A DNA stretch of 47,377 nt from positions 1-47,377 of the forward strand of contig NZ_AZGJ01000013.1 of the NCBI RefSeq assembly GCF_001436395.1, in the 5' to 3' direction. The position numbers and the translations under genes were made by a program. The DNA is from Secundilactobacillus malefermentans DSM 5705 = KCTC 3548. GTDB lineage: Bacteria > Bacillota > Bacilli > Lactobacillales > Lactobacillaceae. The notes beneath the pieces were generated by a model. The model did no database searches and had not been told where the DNA came from. It saw nothing but the letters and a program-made list of their open reading frames with translations. Of the stretch, positions 23,389-32,132 are shown one piece after another. Position 1 is the first letter of the stretch, and each line of letters begins with the position of its first letter.

Positions 23389-24696
23389 ATGGGACATACA
23401 CTGTTAACGAATCAGCGCAATTTGACTGGGACCATTCAGGTTCCTGGCGACAAAAGTATTTCTCACCGAAGCTTGATGTTTGGTGCAATCAGTGAAGGCA
23501 AAACGGTGGTTGATAATCTCCTGTTTTCGGAGGACTGCTTGCATACTTTGGCGGCATTACGACAACTTGGGGTTCCAATTCAGGTGGATGAAGCACATCA
23601 GCACGTGGAAGTAACCGGTGTTGGTCTTGACGGATTACAAGCCACAAATCAGCCACTAAATATGGGAAATTCGGGGACGTCAACCCGGCTATTGATGGGG
23701 CTACTAGTGAATCAACCATTTCCACTGACATTTGTCGGGGATGGGTCATTAAGTCAGCGTCCACTCAAACGGGTGACTGATCCCCTCCAACTGATGGGTG
23801 CAAAATTCGAGGAAAATGAGGGACATTTACCCATTACGATGGCCCCAAGTAAGGGACTAAGCGCCATTACTTACAAGCTCCCAGTCGCAAGTGCGCAGGT
23901 GAAAAGTGCCATTTTGCTGGCGGCAATTCAAGCGGATCAACCAAGTGTATTGGTCGAAAAGACAGTCACGCGGGATCACACGGAACGAATGCTTCAACGA
24001 TTTGGTGGCGAGATAAAGCGAGAAGGGTTAACCCTTACGGTGACGCCTAAACCTCATTTAACTGGGCAACACATCACGGTTCCGGGAGATTTCTCCTCAG
24101 CAGCATTTTTCCTCGTTGCTGGTCTGTTAGTTCCCGACAGTACCCTAGTTTTAAAAAACGTGGGGCTAAATCAAACGCGAACCGGGCTGCTCAAGTTATT
24201 AAAATGCATGGGTGCGGTTATCGAAATCTCGGAACGCGCCGATGATTCTGAACCAACAGCGACGCTAACCGTCCATCAGCAAGCCCTACACAGGATCACA
24301 GTTGATGCGAATGATGTGGCTCTAGCCATCGATGAGATTCCACTGGTTGCGCTGTTGGCAACCCAGGCAACGGGTCAAACGGTGATCACAGGTGCTGAGG
24401 AACTTCGATTTAAAGAAACCGACCGAATCAAAACGGTTTCTGAAGAGCTTAATAAATTAGGTGCACACATCGCACCGACAAAAGATGGCATGGTGATTGA
24501 AGGCCAGACACCGTTGAAAGTTATCGGTAAGCAAAACGTTGACAGCCATGGCGATCATCGGATTGCGATGATGCTGGCAGTGGCGGCACTCATCACTGAA
24601 GGTCAGGTCGACTTGCAGGATGCAGAAGCAGTTGCCGTTTCATACCCAACGTTTTTGACTGAATTGGAACGACTTTGTGGAGGTGTCATCGCATGA
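23389..24696 (+). CDS. aroA: EPSP synthase (3-phosphoshikimate 1-carboxyvinyltransferase)
   Basis: 435 residues. It joins shikimate-3-phosphate and phosphoenolpyruvate. Signature motifs are PGDKSISHRSL (19-29, with the conserved Lys, Ser and Arg), NMGNSGTSTRLLMG for the PEP site, QVKSAILLA, and EELRFKETDRI near 340. Two-domain length is standard. AGGAGG precedes the ATG by 7 nt. Its TGA overlaps the tyrA ATG (ATGA), indicating coupled translation. Second gene of the operon. Confidence 0.97.
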   Translation: MGHTLLTNQRNLTGTIQVPGDKSISHRSLMFGAISEGKTVVDNLLFSEDCLHTLAALRQLGVPIQVDEAHQHVEVTGVGLDGLQATNQPLNMGNSGTSTRLLMGLLVNQPFPLTFVGDGSLSQRPLKRVTDPLQLMGAKFEENEGHLPITMAPSKGLSAITYKLPVASAQVKSAILLAAIQADQPSVLVEKTVTRDHTERMLQRFGGEIKREGLTLTVTPKPHLTGQHITVPGDFSSAAFFLVAGLLVPDSTLVLKNVGLNQTRTGLLKLLKCMGAVIEISERADDSEPTATLTVHQQALHRITVDANDVALAIDEIPLVALLATQATGQTVITGAEELRFKETDRIKTVSEELNKLGAHIAPTKDGMVIEGQTPLKVIGKQNVDSHGDHRIAMMLAVAALITEGQVDLQDAEAVAVSYPTFLTELERLCGGVIA

Positions 24697-25529
24697 CACA
24701 ACTGATGATTGTTGGCCTGGGTGAAATGGGGGGCTCACTGGCTGCCAGCCTCAAGGCCAAAAAAGTGGCCGTCGACATTACGGGCGTTGATCAAAACCAG
24801 CAGTCACTCACGGTTGGCCTTTCGAAGGGCTGGATTGATCAGGCTGGAACGTTGGCTGACGCGAGTGAAATGGACTTCATTGTTTTGGCCACACCAGTTA
24901 CAATCATTCGCCAAACGTTAGCCCAACTCGCAAAGCAGCCACTTAAATCAACGGTAGTGGTAACTGATTTGGGAAGTACCAAGGGTCAAATCACCCAGAT
25001 TGGCGATCAATTGGGGGCACGTTTCATTGGTGGCCATCCGATGATTGGTAGCCAAAAGGCGGGAATTGAAGCGGCGGACGCAAAGTTGTTAGTCGGCTGC
25101 CAGTACTTTTTAACGCCGACCACGCCGACCGTCGCAATGGTCAAATGGCAAACGCTACTAACGCCACTGCAAATTAGCTGGCACATCATGAGCCCTGCTA
25201 ATCACGATCAAATGATGGCAACGCTGAGTGATTTGCCACACGTTGTCGCCGCGACTTTGGCAGTGACAGCCAGTGAGACCTTCCAGGATGATGCTAGTAA
25301 GTTCAAACTCGCTGCGGGTGGTTTCAAAGATACGACCCGAATTGGCGCAGCAGATCCAACCATGTGGCGCGATATTCTTTTATCAAATCAGGAGAGTACG
25401 TTAGCGGAGATTGACCATTTTCAAACTAAATTAGCAAAACTAAGGGAAGCAATTGCGGCAAATGATGGACAGGCAATCATGGACTATTTTAAACAGGGTC
25501 AGGCCGTCCACAACAAATTGAAGGAGTGA
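24693..25529 (+). CDS. tyrA: Prephenate dehydrogenase
   Basis: 278 residues from the ATG at 24693 (GGAGGTG 8 nt upstream); an earlier in-frame GTG at 24675 lies inside aroA and is not needed. NAD(P)-binding GLGEMGGS lies at 8-15. The TyrA-type GGHPMIGSQKAGIEAA and the ATLSDLPHVVAATLA helix follow, with FKDTTRIGAADPTMWRDI later. It oxidatively decarboxylates prephenate to 4-hydroxyphenylpyruvate for tyrosine. No ACT or fused chorismate mutase domain; a separate mutase is encoded two genes on. Five bases separate it from aroK. Confidence 0.93.
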   Translation: MTQLMIVGLGEMGGSLAASLKAKKVAVDITGVDQNQQSLTVGLSKGWIDQAGTLADASEMDFIVLATPVTIIRQTLAQLAKQPLKSTVVVTDLGSTKGQITQIGDQLGARFIGGHPMIGSQKAGIEAADAKLLVGCQYFLTPTTPTVAMVKWQTLLTPLQISWHIMSPANHDQMMATLSDLPHVVAATLAVTASETFQDDASKFKLAAGGFKDTTRIGAADPTMWRDILLSNQESTLAEIDHFQTKLAKLREAIAANDGQAIMDYFKQGQAVHNKLKE

Positions 25530-25534
25530 TTGAA

Positions 25535-26056
25535 ATGTCATTAATATTAGTCGGATTCATGGGAGCAGGAAAAACCACCATTGGGCAACAAATTTCACCA
25601 TTGATTCATTTACCTCAACAAGATTTAGATGATTTGATTATCAAAAAGGCTGGTAAGCCAATCCCCCAAATATTTGATGAAGTCGGTGAGGCTGGTTTCC
25701 GCCAATTGGAAACCCAAGTCCTGGAAAGCACGATTGATGATGCAGCCGTTATTTCGACCGGTGGGGGGGTAATTATGCAGACAATTAATCGACATTTATT
25801 GCAGGGAGCACTTGCACCGGTGGTATACTTAAAGACGAGTTTTGAAACTATTTTGGCCCGAATTCAAAATGACGACAACCGACCATTGGCAACCAACATT
25901 ACGGCCATGGCTAGACTATTCAACCAGCGTCAAAGCCTTTACGAGGAAGTGGCGGATATCGTGGTGGATACGGATGCAAAATCTCCCGCATTCATTTCGA
26001 CGGAGATTATGAATCAGTTGGCAAGCGTCAGCGAATTAAGGCACAGTGCAATGTAA
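25535..26056 (+). CDS. aroK: Shikimate kinase
   Basis: 173 residues from the ATG at 25535, with AAGGAG 8 nt upstream. The Walker A loop GFMGAGKTT is at 7-15, the shikimate-binding aspartate is in QQDLDD, GEAGFRQLE and STGGGVI are the usual substrate-contact motifs, and the lid arginine is in NRPLA. It phosphorylates shikimate with ATP. Fourth gene of the operon; 12 nt to the chorismate mutase. Confidence 0.95.
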   Translation: MSLILVGFMGAGKTTIGQQISPLIHLPQQDLDDLIIKKAGKPIPQIFDEVGEAGFRQLETQVLESTIDDAAVISTGGGVIMQTINRHLLQGALAPVVYLKTSFETILARIQNDDNRPLATNITAMARLFNQRQSLYEEVADIVVDTDAKSPAFISTEIMNQLASVSELRHSAM

Positions 26057-26068
26057 GGAGGCACCTTT

Positions 26069-26353
26069 GTGGCAGAGGATCTTGCACAATTAAGACAGCA
26101 GATTGATGATTTAGATGACCAAGTGCTCACGATTTTGGCAAAACGATTTGAAGTTGTTAAGCGAGTTGCGGCATACAAAAAGGAACACAAACTGCCTGTC
26201 GTTCAGGAAGATCGAATGGCGGGAGTCGTAACGCGTTTAGCGACGGTACATAAAAGTGCAGAAATGACGCCTGAATTCATTTCAAAACTGTATCGGTTGA
26301 TTATGAATCAGGCGGTAACGGCTGAGAATTCATGGGTTGATGAGTCAAATTAA
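26069..26353 (+). CDS. Chorismate mutase (AroQ class, monofunctional)
   Basis: 94-residue all-helical chorismate mutase type II. LRQQIDDLDDQVLTILAKRFEV is the typical first helix, K38-K39 follows, and the final helix contains the usual arginine and glutamine region. It converts chorismate to prephenate, feeding tyrA. The start is GTG at 26069 with AAGGAGG 9 nt upstream. It overlaps the next gene. No prephenate dehydratase (pheA) is seen in the window. Confidence 0.9.
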   Translation: MAEDLAQLRQQIDDLDDQVLTILAKRFEVVKRVAAYKKEHKLPVVQEDRMAGVVTRLATVHKSAEMTPEFISKLYRLIMNQAVTAENSWVDESN

Positions 26354-27044
26354 CAACAAATTAAGGAAACGGGTGGCTCTTTTGGAAACTGATACACAAT
26401 TAGCAGCGGTACAACAATTTACGAAAGCACGGATGGCTGATGACGAAACAGGTCACGGCTATGATCATATTCAGCGAGTCGTCAATAACGTTAAACAGCT
26501 ATTGGCAAAGGAAACTGGTGCAGACCAGTTAGTGACAATTAGCGCCGCCTATTTACACGACGTAACGGACGACAAGCTTGTCGAAGATGTTAACGCAGCG
26601 ACGGATGAGTTGACGAACTTTTTAAAGGAAACTCATTTTTCAGAGGACCAAGTTGCTGAAATTTTAGAAATTATTGCGAACATGTCGTTTAGTAAATCGC
26701 TAAATGGTCAGAATGCAAAGCCACTTCCCATCGAAGGGCAGTTAGTTCAGGATGCCGATCGATTAGATGCAATCGGGGCAATTGGCATTGCCCGCGCGAT
26801 TTATTTTGGCGGTCATTTTGGTGAAAAATTGTATGATCCCGAAATTGCACCTCGCGTAGAGATGACGAAGGCGGATTACCGCGACTTGTCGAACGAAACG
26901 ATTATTAATCACTTTTACGAGAAACTATTGAAACTTAAGGATCGAATGAATACCAACGCTGCAAAGGAAATTGCAACGGGACGTCAAAAAACGATGCTGG
27001 AATTCTTGGATAATTTTAAGGATGAATGGGACGGTATTCAGTAG
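26340..27044 (+). CDS. HD-domain phosphohydrolase
   Basis: About 234 residues of the YedJ/YpgQ HD superfamily. Metal ligands appear as H43 in GYDHIQRV, H73-D74 in YLHDVTDD and the aspartate in DADRLDAIG, followed by the IGIARAI turn. Such proteins hydrolyse nucleotides or related phosphates. The start is uncertain: ATG 26340 (overlapping the mutase by 14 nt, no good ribosome site) or GTG 26373 (AAGGA 5 nt upstream). It is last in the aro operon, apparently as a passenger, and ends in a terminator. Confidence 0.85.
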   Translation: MSQINNKLRKRVALLETDTQLAAVQQFTKARMADDETGHGYDHIQRVVNNVKQLLAKETGADQLVTISAAYLHDVTDDKLVEDVNAATDELTNFLKETHFSEDQVAEILEIIANMSFSKSLNGQNAKPLPIEGQLVQDADRLDAIGAIGIARAIYFGGHFGEKLYDPEIAPRVEMTKADYRDLSNETIINHFYEKLLKLKDRMNTNAAKEIATGRQKTMLEFLDNFKDEWDGIQ

Positions 27045-27050
27045 TATATT

Positions 27051-27086
27051 AAAGAAGCTTCCGACAAAAATGTCGGAAGCTTCTTT
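27051..27086. terminator. Perfect 16-bp bidirectional terminator
   Basis: AAAGAAGCTTCCGACA (27051-27066), AAAA loop, TGTCGGAAGCTTCTTT (27071-27086). It separates the aro operon from the convergent membrane protease gene. Confidence 0.9.
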
Positions 27087-27893
27087 TTATTTAATTTTAA
27101 AATAATAAACCAACCGCACCAGCCCATGCGCAATCAGCGAAATAACTAGTGAGTAGCCCAACACAATCAGGATAATGAGGCCAAACTGGGTAATTAGCTT
27201 AATCCACCAAGTCGAAACCCCAACAAATGTGAGGAGCAACGTCACAAGTACAATTAACACGGTGAAACTGATAAATCCTTGCCAGGAATTATTCAAATCG
27301 GCGCGACTTAGGTCGAAACCACCAATGCTGATATTTAGCGAAATAACGATGAATAGAAGCCACAACCAGAATGATTGATTTGAAACGGTTAGGTTCATAA
27401 AGAAGAGTGACCAATCTAAACTTGCGGGAGATTGAAGTAGGCTCGTCATCGCATTGAACAAACTGGGAACCAGTAGGCGAGCAAATCCAAGCAGTGCCAA
27501 GGTGCAGCCAAAAATAGGGGCAATCCCGATAAATAGATTTCCCAAAACTTGATAAATGTTTCGCTGGTTCCACGTGTGGTTCACGTAGCCCAAAGCGCGA
27601 TCCCGAGAATCGACTTCTGGTTGATAGGCCGTATGTTTTTCGGATTTGGGGAGTTTTAAAAATCGGACAGCCACGATTTTATGGCCAAATAATTTTGCAA
27701 CTAAGTAATGACTAAATTCGTGCAGAAAAATACCGATGAACCCAAAGTAAACCTGACTATTCATGCTAAAAGCCGTGGCCAAAAGTCGTTTGGTATTCCG
27801 GTTGACCAAGGTGAGGCCAAAGATAAGGGCAGCGGGGATGACAAATAGATACAGGCCGACTGCCATAAAGTTACTTATGAGTTCATGTCCCAT
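27087..27893 (-). CDS. Multi-pass membrane protein with HEXXH metalloprotease motif
   Basis: 268 residues with about six hydrophobic segments. HEFSH (58-62) lies in a membrane segment and is followed by YLVAKLFGHKI, recalling M50/site-2-protease and DUF3267-type families. A second-metal-ligand motif is not obvious: the Asp in SIGGFDLSRADL near 200 could serve. The function is therefore likely intramembrane proteolysis, but a degenerate member is possible. GAGG precedes the ATG. It follows the YbaK/EbsC gene by 13 nt on the same strand and is probably cotranscribed. Confidence 0.72.
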   Translation of the reverse strand: MGHELISNFMAVGLYLFVIPAALIFGLTLVNRNTKRLLATAFSMNSQVYFGFIGIFLHEFSHYLVAKLFGHKIVAVRFLKLPKSEKHTAYQPEVDSRDRALGYVNHTWNQRNIYQVLGNLFIGIAPIFGCTLALLGFARLLVPSLFNAMTSLLQSPASLDWSLFFMNLTVSNQSFWLWLLFIVISLNISIGGFDLSRADLNNSWQGFISFTVLIVLVTLLLTFVGVSTWWIKLITQFGLIILIVLGYSLVISLIAHGLVRLVYYFKIK

Positions 27894-27906
27894 GCGAACG
27901 CCTCGA

Positions 27907-28413
27907 TTAATCTTCTTTTATATCAACAAATTTTCCGTGAACGAGTTTCCGAATATCCTCAGCTTGGACGGCAACTGAGCGACCGACCTGGCCCGACGAA
28001 ACGATAATTTCACCCTGCTTTTTGGCAGTTTCATCGAAATAAATGGGATATTTAAATTTTTCCCAGATGCCAATGGGGGTGTTGGCGCCATGCTCGTAGC
28101 CAGTTGTGGCCAGGAGCTCTTTAAGTGGAACCATGCCCACTTTTTTGTTGCCGGAGACCTTTGCTAATTTTTTGTAGCTAAGGTGTTCGTCTAGCGGAAC
28201 AACGCCGACCAGTGGCCCCGTTTCCTTGCCAGTCAGGACCAACGTTTTATAAATTGTATGCTCATCAACGTCATCGTGATCAACATCAAGTTGTGCGACG
28301 TCGCCTTCTTCATGAGTTGGGAAGACGTGTTGTTTGTAGCTAATGTTGGCTTTGTCTAAAATTTGTTCAACCAACGTCTTATGAATTCGCGATTTTTTAT
28401 TCTTTTTTGACAT
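27907..28413 (-). CDS. YbaK/EbsC family (Cys-tRNA(Pro) deacylase-like)
   Basis: 168 residues from the ATG at 28413, with AAAGGTGGG upstream; the longer frame to 28455 lacks a site. The YbaK/ProXp fold is recognised by the TIYKTLVL strand with its conserved lysine, the SYKKLAKVSG segment and YEHGANTPIG. Members clear Cys-tRNA(Pro) or similar mischarged tRNAs; EbsC is a lactobacillal and enterococcal branch. A lysine-rich N-terminal extension (SKKNKKSRIHK) is present. First gene of a two-gene unit with the membrane protease. Confidence 0.88.
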   Translation of the reverse strand: MSKKNKKSRIHKTLVEQILDKANISYKQHVFPTHEEGDVAQLDVDHDDVDEHTIYKTLVLTGKETGPLVGVVPLDEHLSYKKLAKVSGNKKVGMVPLKELLATTGYEHGANTPIGIWEKFKYPIYFDETAKKQGEIIVSSGQVGRSVAVQAEDIRKLVHGKFVDIKED

Positions 28414-28468
28414 CTTAAGCCCACCTTTGACTATTTTGATGAGAATAAAAACCAACCAATTTTTAAAA

Positions 28469-28541
28469 TGGTCCGAATTATTCCCAAAATTGATTTAAAA
28501 CTGGTATACTCAATTAGATTAACATAATTTGGTACGAATTA
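28469..28541 (+). promoter_or_regulatory. Promoter and repeated boxes before the GntR gene
   Basis: An extended -10, TGGTATACT (TATACT 28505-28510). A 12-base direct repeat TGGT(C/A)CGAATTA occurs at 28469-28480 and 28530-28541, flanking the promoter. AACTGGTATACTCAATT (28499-28515) resembles AATTGGACCGTATCAATT before xfp (29387-29404): both start AAYTGG and end TCAATT. Likely GntR operators, unproven. Confidence 0.5.
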
Positions 28542-28557
28542 GTTTTGAGGAGATAGG

Positions 28558-29286
28558 ATGGCAGATCTAATTTATCGCAAGGTATTGCATGATTTGAAGG
28601 ATCGGATTCAAAATGATCAGTTCAAAAATCAGCGCCTTCCAGACGAGCGGAGTTTAAGTGAGCACTATGGCGTTAGTCGTAGTTCTATTAAACGTGCGCT
28701 TAGTGTGCTAGCAAACCAAGGAATTATATTTAAAAAACGGGGATCTGGAACCTTCATTAACCCATTATACAGGAAGAATGATTCAATTTTTCACTATGAG
28801 GGGTCGAATTTAGGAATTACGGATAGTTTCAAGAGTGATAATCAAACACCGAGTATTAAACTACTGAACTTTAGCGTTGTTCCGGCAACGGAAGAGTTGC
28901 AACAAGAGCTCTTTTTGGAACCGGGTGACTTTGTCTATGACATTAAAAGACTGCGGTTGTTTGACGACCAGCCGTTTATGATTGAACAGGGATATATTCC
29001 AATCAAAATTGCGCCAGAATTATCGGCAAAAATTGTGTCGGAATCCATTTTTAATTATCTTGAAGAACAACAGGGCAAAGTCGTTACGAAGTCCTTTATG
29101 TCAATACAGGCAGCACCATCAACGGACGAGGATCAGAAATTATTAAACCTCAAGCCCATTGAGCCGGTGGGCTTGATGGAAGGAATCTTCTTCCTTGATG
29201 ATGGGACGCCGTTTGAAGTATCGAATATGCGGCTGCACTACAAGTATCTTCAATATAATACGTTTGTGTCGCTGGATGAAGAATGA
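28558..29286 (+). CDS. GntR/HutC family transcriptional regulator
   Basis: 242 residues. A winged helix-turn-helix at about 1-70 (LPDERSLSEHYGVSRSSIKRALSVLANQGII, then FKKRGSGTFI) is followed by a UTRA effector domain at about 90-235, typical of HutC-type sugar-phosphate sensors. GAGGAG stands before the ATG. It lies 248 bp upstream of phosphoketolase in the same orientation, separated by a terminator, with a similar box before both genes. Local control of xfp in response to a phosphorylated sugar is plausible. Confidence 0.88.
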   Translation: MADLIYRKVLHDLKDRIQNDQFKNQRLPDERSLSEHYGVSRSSIKRALSVLANQGIIFKKRGSGTFINPLYRKNDSIFHYEGSNLGITDSFKSDNQTPSIKLLNFSVVPATEELQQELFLEPGDFVYDIKRLRLFDDQPFMIEQGYIPIKIAPELSAKIVSESIFNYLEEQQGKVVTKSFMSIQAAPSTDEDQKLLNLKPIEPVGLMEGIFFLDDGTPFEVSNMRLHYKYLQYNTFVSLDEE

Positions 29287-29331
29287 GCGTCACACAGCTG
29301 ACGAAGCCGTAACCAATAATAGGACTAATGA

Positions 29332-29358
29332 AACAGCACTTACGCAGTGCTGTTTTTT
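29332..29358 (+). terminator. Intrinsic terminator of the GntR gene
   Basis: AACAGCACT, loop TACGC, AGTGCTGTT with a T-run. Confidence 0.88.
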
Positions 29359-29386
29359 ATTTGTCTGCCCATTTTGAAGGGCCATT

Positions 29387-29439
29387 AATTGGACCGTATC
29401 AATTTTAATAAAAGTTGACTTTTGGCAAAATCAGACTAT
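29387..29439 (+). promoter_or_regulatory. xfp promoter with candidate GntR box
   Basis: AATTGGACCGTATCAATT (29387-29404) with AATTG/CAATT arms, then TTGACT (about 29415-29420), 16 bp, TATCAT. The box lies just upstream of the -35. Confidence 0.6.
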
Positions 29440-29534
29440 CATAATCACTGTAAATTGACCGTTGAGATAATTGGAAAATTTACTTTCGAAAGATGTCCTG
29501 ATAATAATTTATTTTCAGAAGGAGTGTTTATTTA

Positions 29535-31913
29535 ATGGCAGTAGATTTTGATTCTAAAGAATACCTAGAAGGCCTCGACAAGTACTGGCGTGCCGCTAAT
29601 TACTTATCAGTTGGGCAATTATTCTTGCGTGACAATCCATTGTTGAAACACGACTTAACCTCGGACGATGTAAAGATTAAGCCTATTGGTCACTGGGGAA
29701 CAATCGTTTCTCAAAACTTTATTTATGCGCACTTAAACCGTGCCATTTTAAAGTATGATTTGAACATGTTCTATATCGAAGGTTCAGGTCACGGTGGTCA
29801 AGTCATGGTCTCAAATTCATATCTTGACGGTAGTTATAGCGAAATTTATCCAAATATTTCTCAAGATGAAAAAGGGATGCAGAAGTTGTTCAAACAATTC
29901 TCGTTCCCAGGTGGTGTGGCATCTCATGCTGCCCCTGAAACACCAGGTTCAATCCACGAAGGTGGCGAGCTTGGCTACTCACTCTCTCATGGTACCGGTG
30001 CTATTTTAGATAACCCAGACGTTATCGCCGCCGTTGAAATTGGTGATGGTGAGTCAGAAACTGGTCCGTTGGCTGCTTCATGGTTCTCAGACAAGTTTAT
30101 TAACCCAATCAAAGATGGTGCGGTTTTACCAATCATCAACATGAACGGTTTTAAGATTTCAAACCCAACCATTTTATCTCGAATGAGTGACGAAGACTTA
30201 ACCAGCTATTTCAAGGGAATGGGCTGGAAGCCTTACTTTGTTGAAGTGGCCGATCCTGAGAAGCACATGCCAGTTCACGAAGACATGGCAAAGGTCATGG
30301 ACCAAGCAATCGAAGAAATCAAACGAATTCAAAAGAATGCCCGCGATAACAATGATGAAACGTTGCCAAATTGGCCAATGATCATCTTCCGTTCACCAAA
30401 GGGCTGGACCGGTCCTAAGCAGGATCTTGATGGAAACCCAATCGAAGGGTCATTCCGTGCTCACCAAGTACCAATTCCAGTTGATGCTGCTCATATGGAA
30501 CACGTTGATCAGCTCACAAATTGGTTAAAGGCGTACAAACCAGAAGAACTATTTGATGAAAATGGAACTTTGAAGTCAGAAGTCCGCGCCTTTGCACCTA
30601 AGGGCGAGCAACGAATGGCGATGAACCCAATCACAAATGGTGGGATTAAACCTGAACCATTGAAGTTGCCTGACTACAAAGACTTTGCCGTCGACGTTAG
30701 CGAACACGGTAAGACAACTGCCCAAGACATGATCATTTGGTCAAATTGGTTGGCAGCTGTTGTTAAAGAAAATCCAAACAACTTCCGAGCTTTCGGCCCT
30801 GATGAATCCAAGTCAAACAGACTCTACAGCTTGCTTGATGAAGGCAAACGTCAATGGATGGAAAACATTAAGGAACCTAATGACGAAAACATGGCGCACC
30901 AAGGTCGAGTCATCGACTCACAACTATCAGAGCATCAAGCTGAAGGTTGGCTTGAAGGATACGTTTTGACCGGTCGTCACGGTTTCTTCGCCACATACGA
31001 ATCATTTGGACGTGTGGTTGATTCAATGTTGACTCAACACATGAAGTGGTTGCGTAAGGCTTCAGAACAGTCATGGCGCAAGCAGTATCCATCATTGAAC
31101 TTCGTGGACACCTCAACTGTCTTCCAGCAAGATCACAACGGCTATACTCACCAAGATCCAGGTATGCTAACACATTTGGCTGAAAAGAAACCTGAATTAA
31201 TTCGTGAATATTTGCCAGCTGATGCGAATACATTGTTGGCTGTCGGGGATGTGGCTTTCCAAAGCAAAGAGAAGATTAATCTAATCGTTACTTCAAAGCA
31301 TCCACGTCCACAATGGTTCTCAATTGATGAAGCCACTAACTTAGTCCACAATGGCTTAGGCTACATTGACTGGGCATCAACTGATCAAGGTCAGGAACCT
31401 GATTTGGTATTCGCCGCCGCTGGTAGTGAACCAACTTGGGAATCATTGGCCGCAATATCATTATTGCATGATGAATTTCCTGATATGAAGCTTCGATTTA
31501 TTAACGTTGTTGATATTTTGAAACTTCGTTCACCAGAACGCGACCCTCGAGGCTTGACTGATGATGAATTTGACCGCTACTTTACAACTGACAAGCCAGT
31601 TATCTTTGCATTCCATGGCTACGAAGATTTAGTACGGGACATCTTCTTTGATCGTCATAACCGCAACGTTCACGTTCACGGCTATCGTGAAAATGGTGAT
31701 ATCACAACGCCATTTGATATGCGAGTCTTGAACGAACTTGACCGTTTCCACTTGGCTAAGGACGCTGTACTTTCAATCCCTCGATTCGCCGTTAAGGGTA
31801 GCTACTTTGCTCAACGGATGGACGATATGGTTGCTAAGCATACAGCTTACATTCGTGAAAATGGGACAGATATGCCAGAAATTAACGATTGGCAATGGAA
31901 ACCATTGAAATAA
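29535..31913 (+). CDS. xfp: Xylulose-5-phosphate/fructose-6-phosphate phosphoketolase
   Basis: 792-residue thiamine-diphosphate enzyme, full length. It splits xylulose 5-phosphate (and often fructose 6-phosphate) with phosphate to acetyl phosphate and a triose or tetrose phosphate, the key step of heterolactic fermentation. [16 protein letters not shown] (141-156) and the TPP/Mg motif GDGESETG (170-177) are intact. The transketolase-like middle domain and the XFP C-terminal domain with [11 protein letters not shown] follow. AGAAGGAG precedes the ATG. Codon choice is clean, as in highly expressed genes. Its 3' end runs into structured repeat copy 2. Confidence 0.97.
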   Translation: MAVDFDSKEYLEGLDKYWRAANYLSVGQLFLRDNPLLKHDLTSDDVKIKPIGHWGTIVSQNFIYAHLNRAILKYDLNMFYIEGSGHGGQVMVSNSYLDGSYSEIYPNISQDEKGMQKLFKQFSFPGGVASHAAPETPGSIHEGGELGYSLSHGTGAILDNPDVIAAVEIGDGESETGPLAASWFSDKFINPIKDGAVLPIINMNGFKISNPTILSRMSDEDLTSYFKGMGWKPYFVEVADPEKHMPVHEDMAKVMDQAIEEIKRIQKNARDNNDETLPNWPMIIFRSPKGWTGPKQDLDGNPIEGSFRAHQVPIPVDAAHMEHVDQLTNWLKAYKPEELFDENGTLKSEVRAFAPKGEQRMAMNPITNGGIKPEPLKLPDYKDFAVDVSEHGKTTAQDMIIWSNWLAAVVKENPNNFRAFGPDESKSNRLYSLLDEGKRQWMENIKEPNDENMAHQGRVIDSQLSEHQAEGWLEGYVLTGRHGFFATYESFGRVVDSMLTQHMKWLRKASEQSWRKQYPSLNFVDTSTVFQQDHNGYTHQDPGMLTHLAEKKPELIREYLPADANTLLAVGDVAFQSKEKINLIVTSKHPRPQWFSIDEATNLVHNGLGYIDWASTDQGQEPDLVFAAAGSEPTWESLAAISLLHDEFPDMKLRFINVVDILKLRSPERDPRGLTDDEFDRYFTTDKPVIFAFHGYEDLVRDIFFDRHNRNVHVHGYRENGDITTPFDMRVLNELDRFHLAKDAVLSIPRFAVKGSYFAQRMDDMVAKHTAYIRENGTDMPEINDWQWKPLK

Positions 31914-31929
31914 AGTAAAGTAATCAAAA

Positions 31930-32110
31930 GAGGGTGAGACAAAAGGCGGTTTGCTTTTGAGCATAGCCTAGATTAACGAATAATCCTGAACTTGGGATTG
32001 TTCGTTGATCGTAGCTAGGCGGAGAAAGCAGCCTTTTGGAACCCGACTAAGCAAGAATATTCGGAAATAGCATAGGAGCCGGGACAAAACATTTGTTTTG
32101 TCCCGGCTCC
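31930..32110 (+). repeat. Structured intergenic repeat, copy 2 (short form)
   Basis: It starts 17 nt after the xfp stop. Nested pairing: GGGT (31932-31935) with ACCC (32041-32044); AAAAGGC (31941-31947) with GCCTTTT (32031-32037); GCTTT (31953-31957) with AAAGC (32025-32029); GCCTAG (31966-31971) with CTAGGC (32015-32020); and a 16-bp stem 31971-31986 with 31995-32010. Then comes a linker and a terminator hairpin. The first 17 bases resemble the inverse of the last 17, like short terminal inverted repeats. Same orientation relative to the upstream gene as copy 1. Confidence 0.88.
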
Positions 32111-32116
32111 TTTTTT
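32075..32116 (+). terminator. Terminator arm of repeat copy 2
   Basis: GGAGCCGGGACAAAAC pairs with GTTTTGTCCCGGCTCC around an ATTT loop, 16 bp, followed by six T. It ends xfp. Confidence 0.92.
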
Positions 32117-32132
32117 GTATCATTGGTTAATG

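Noticed and set aside
29440-29534. cre site before xfp
   Set aside because: CTTTCGAAAG near 29490 looks palindromic but lacks the central CG context and outer T/A positions of the cre consensus.
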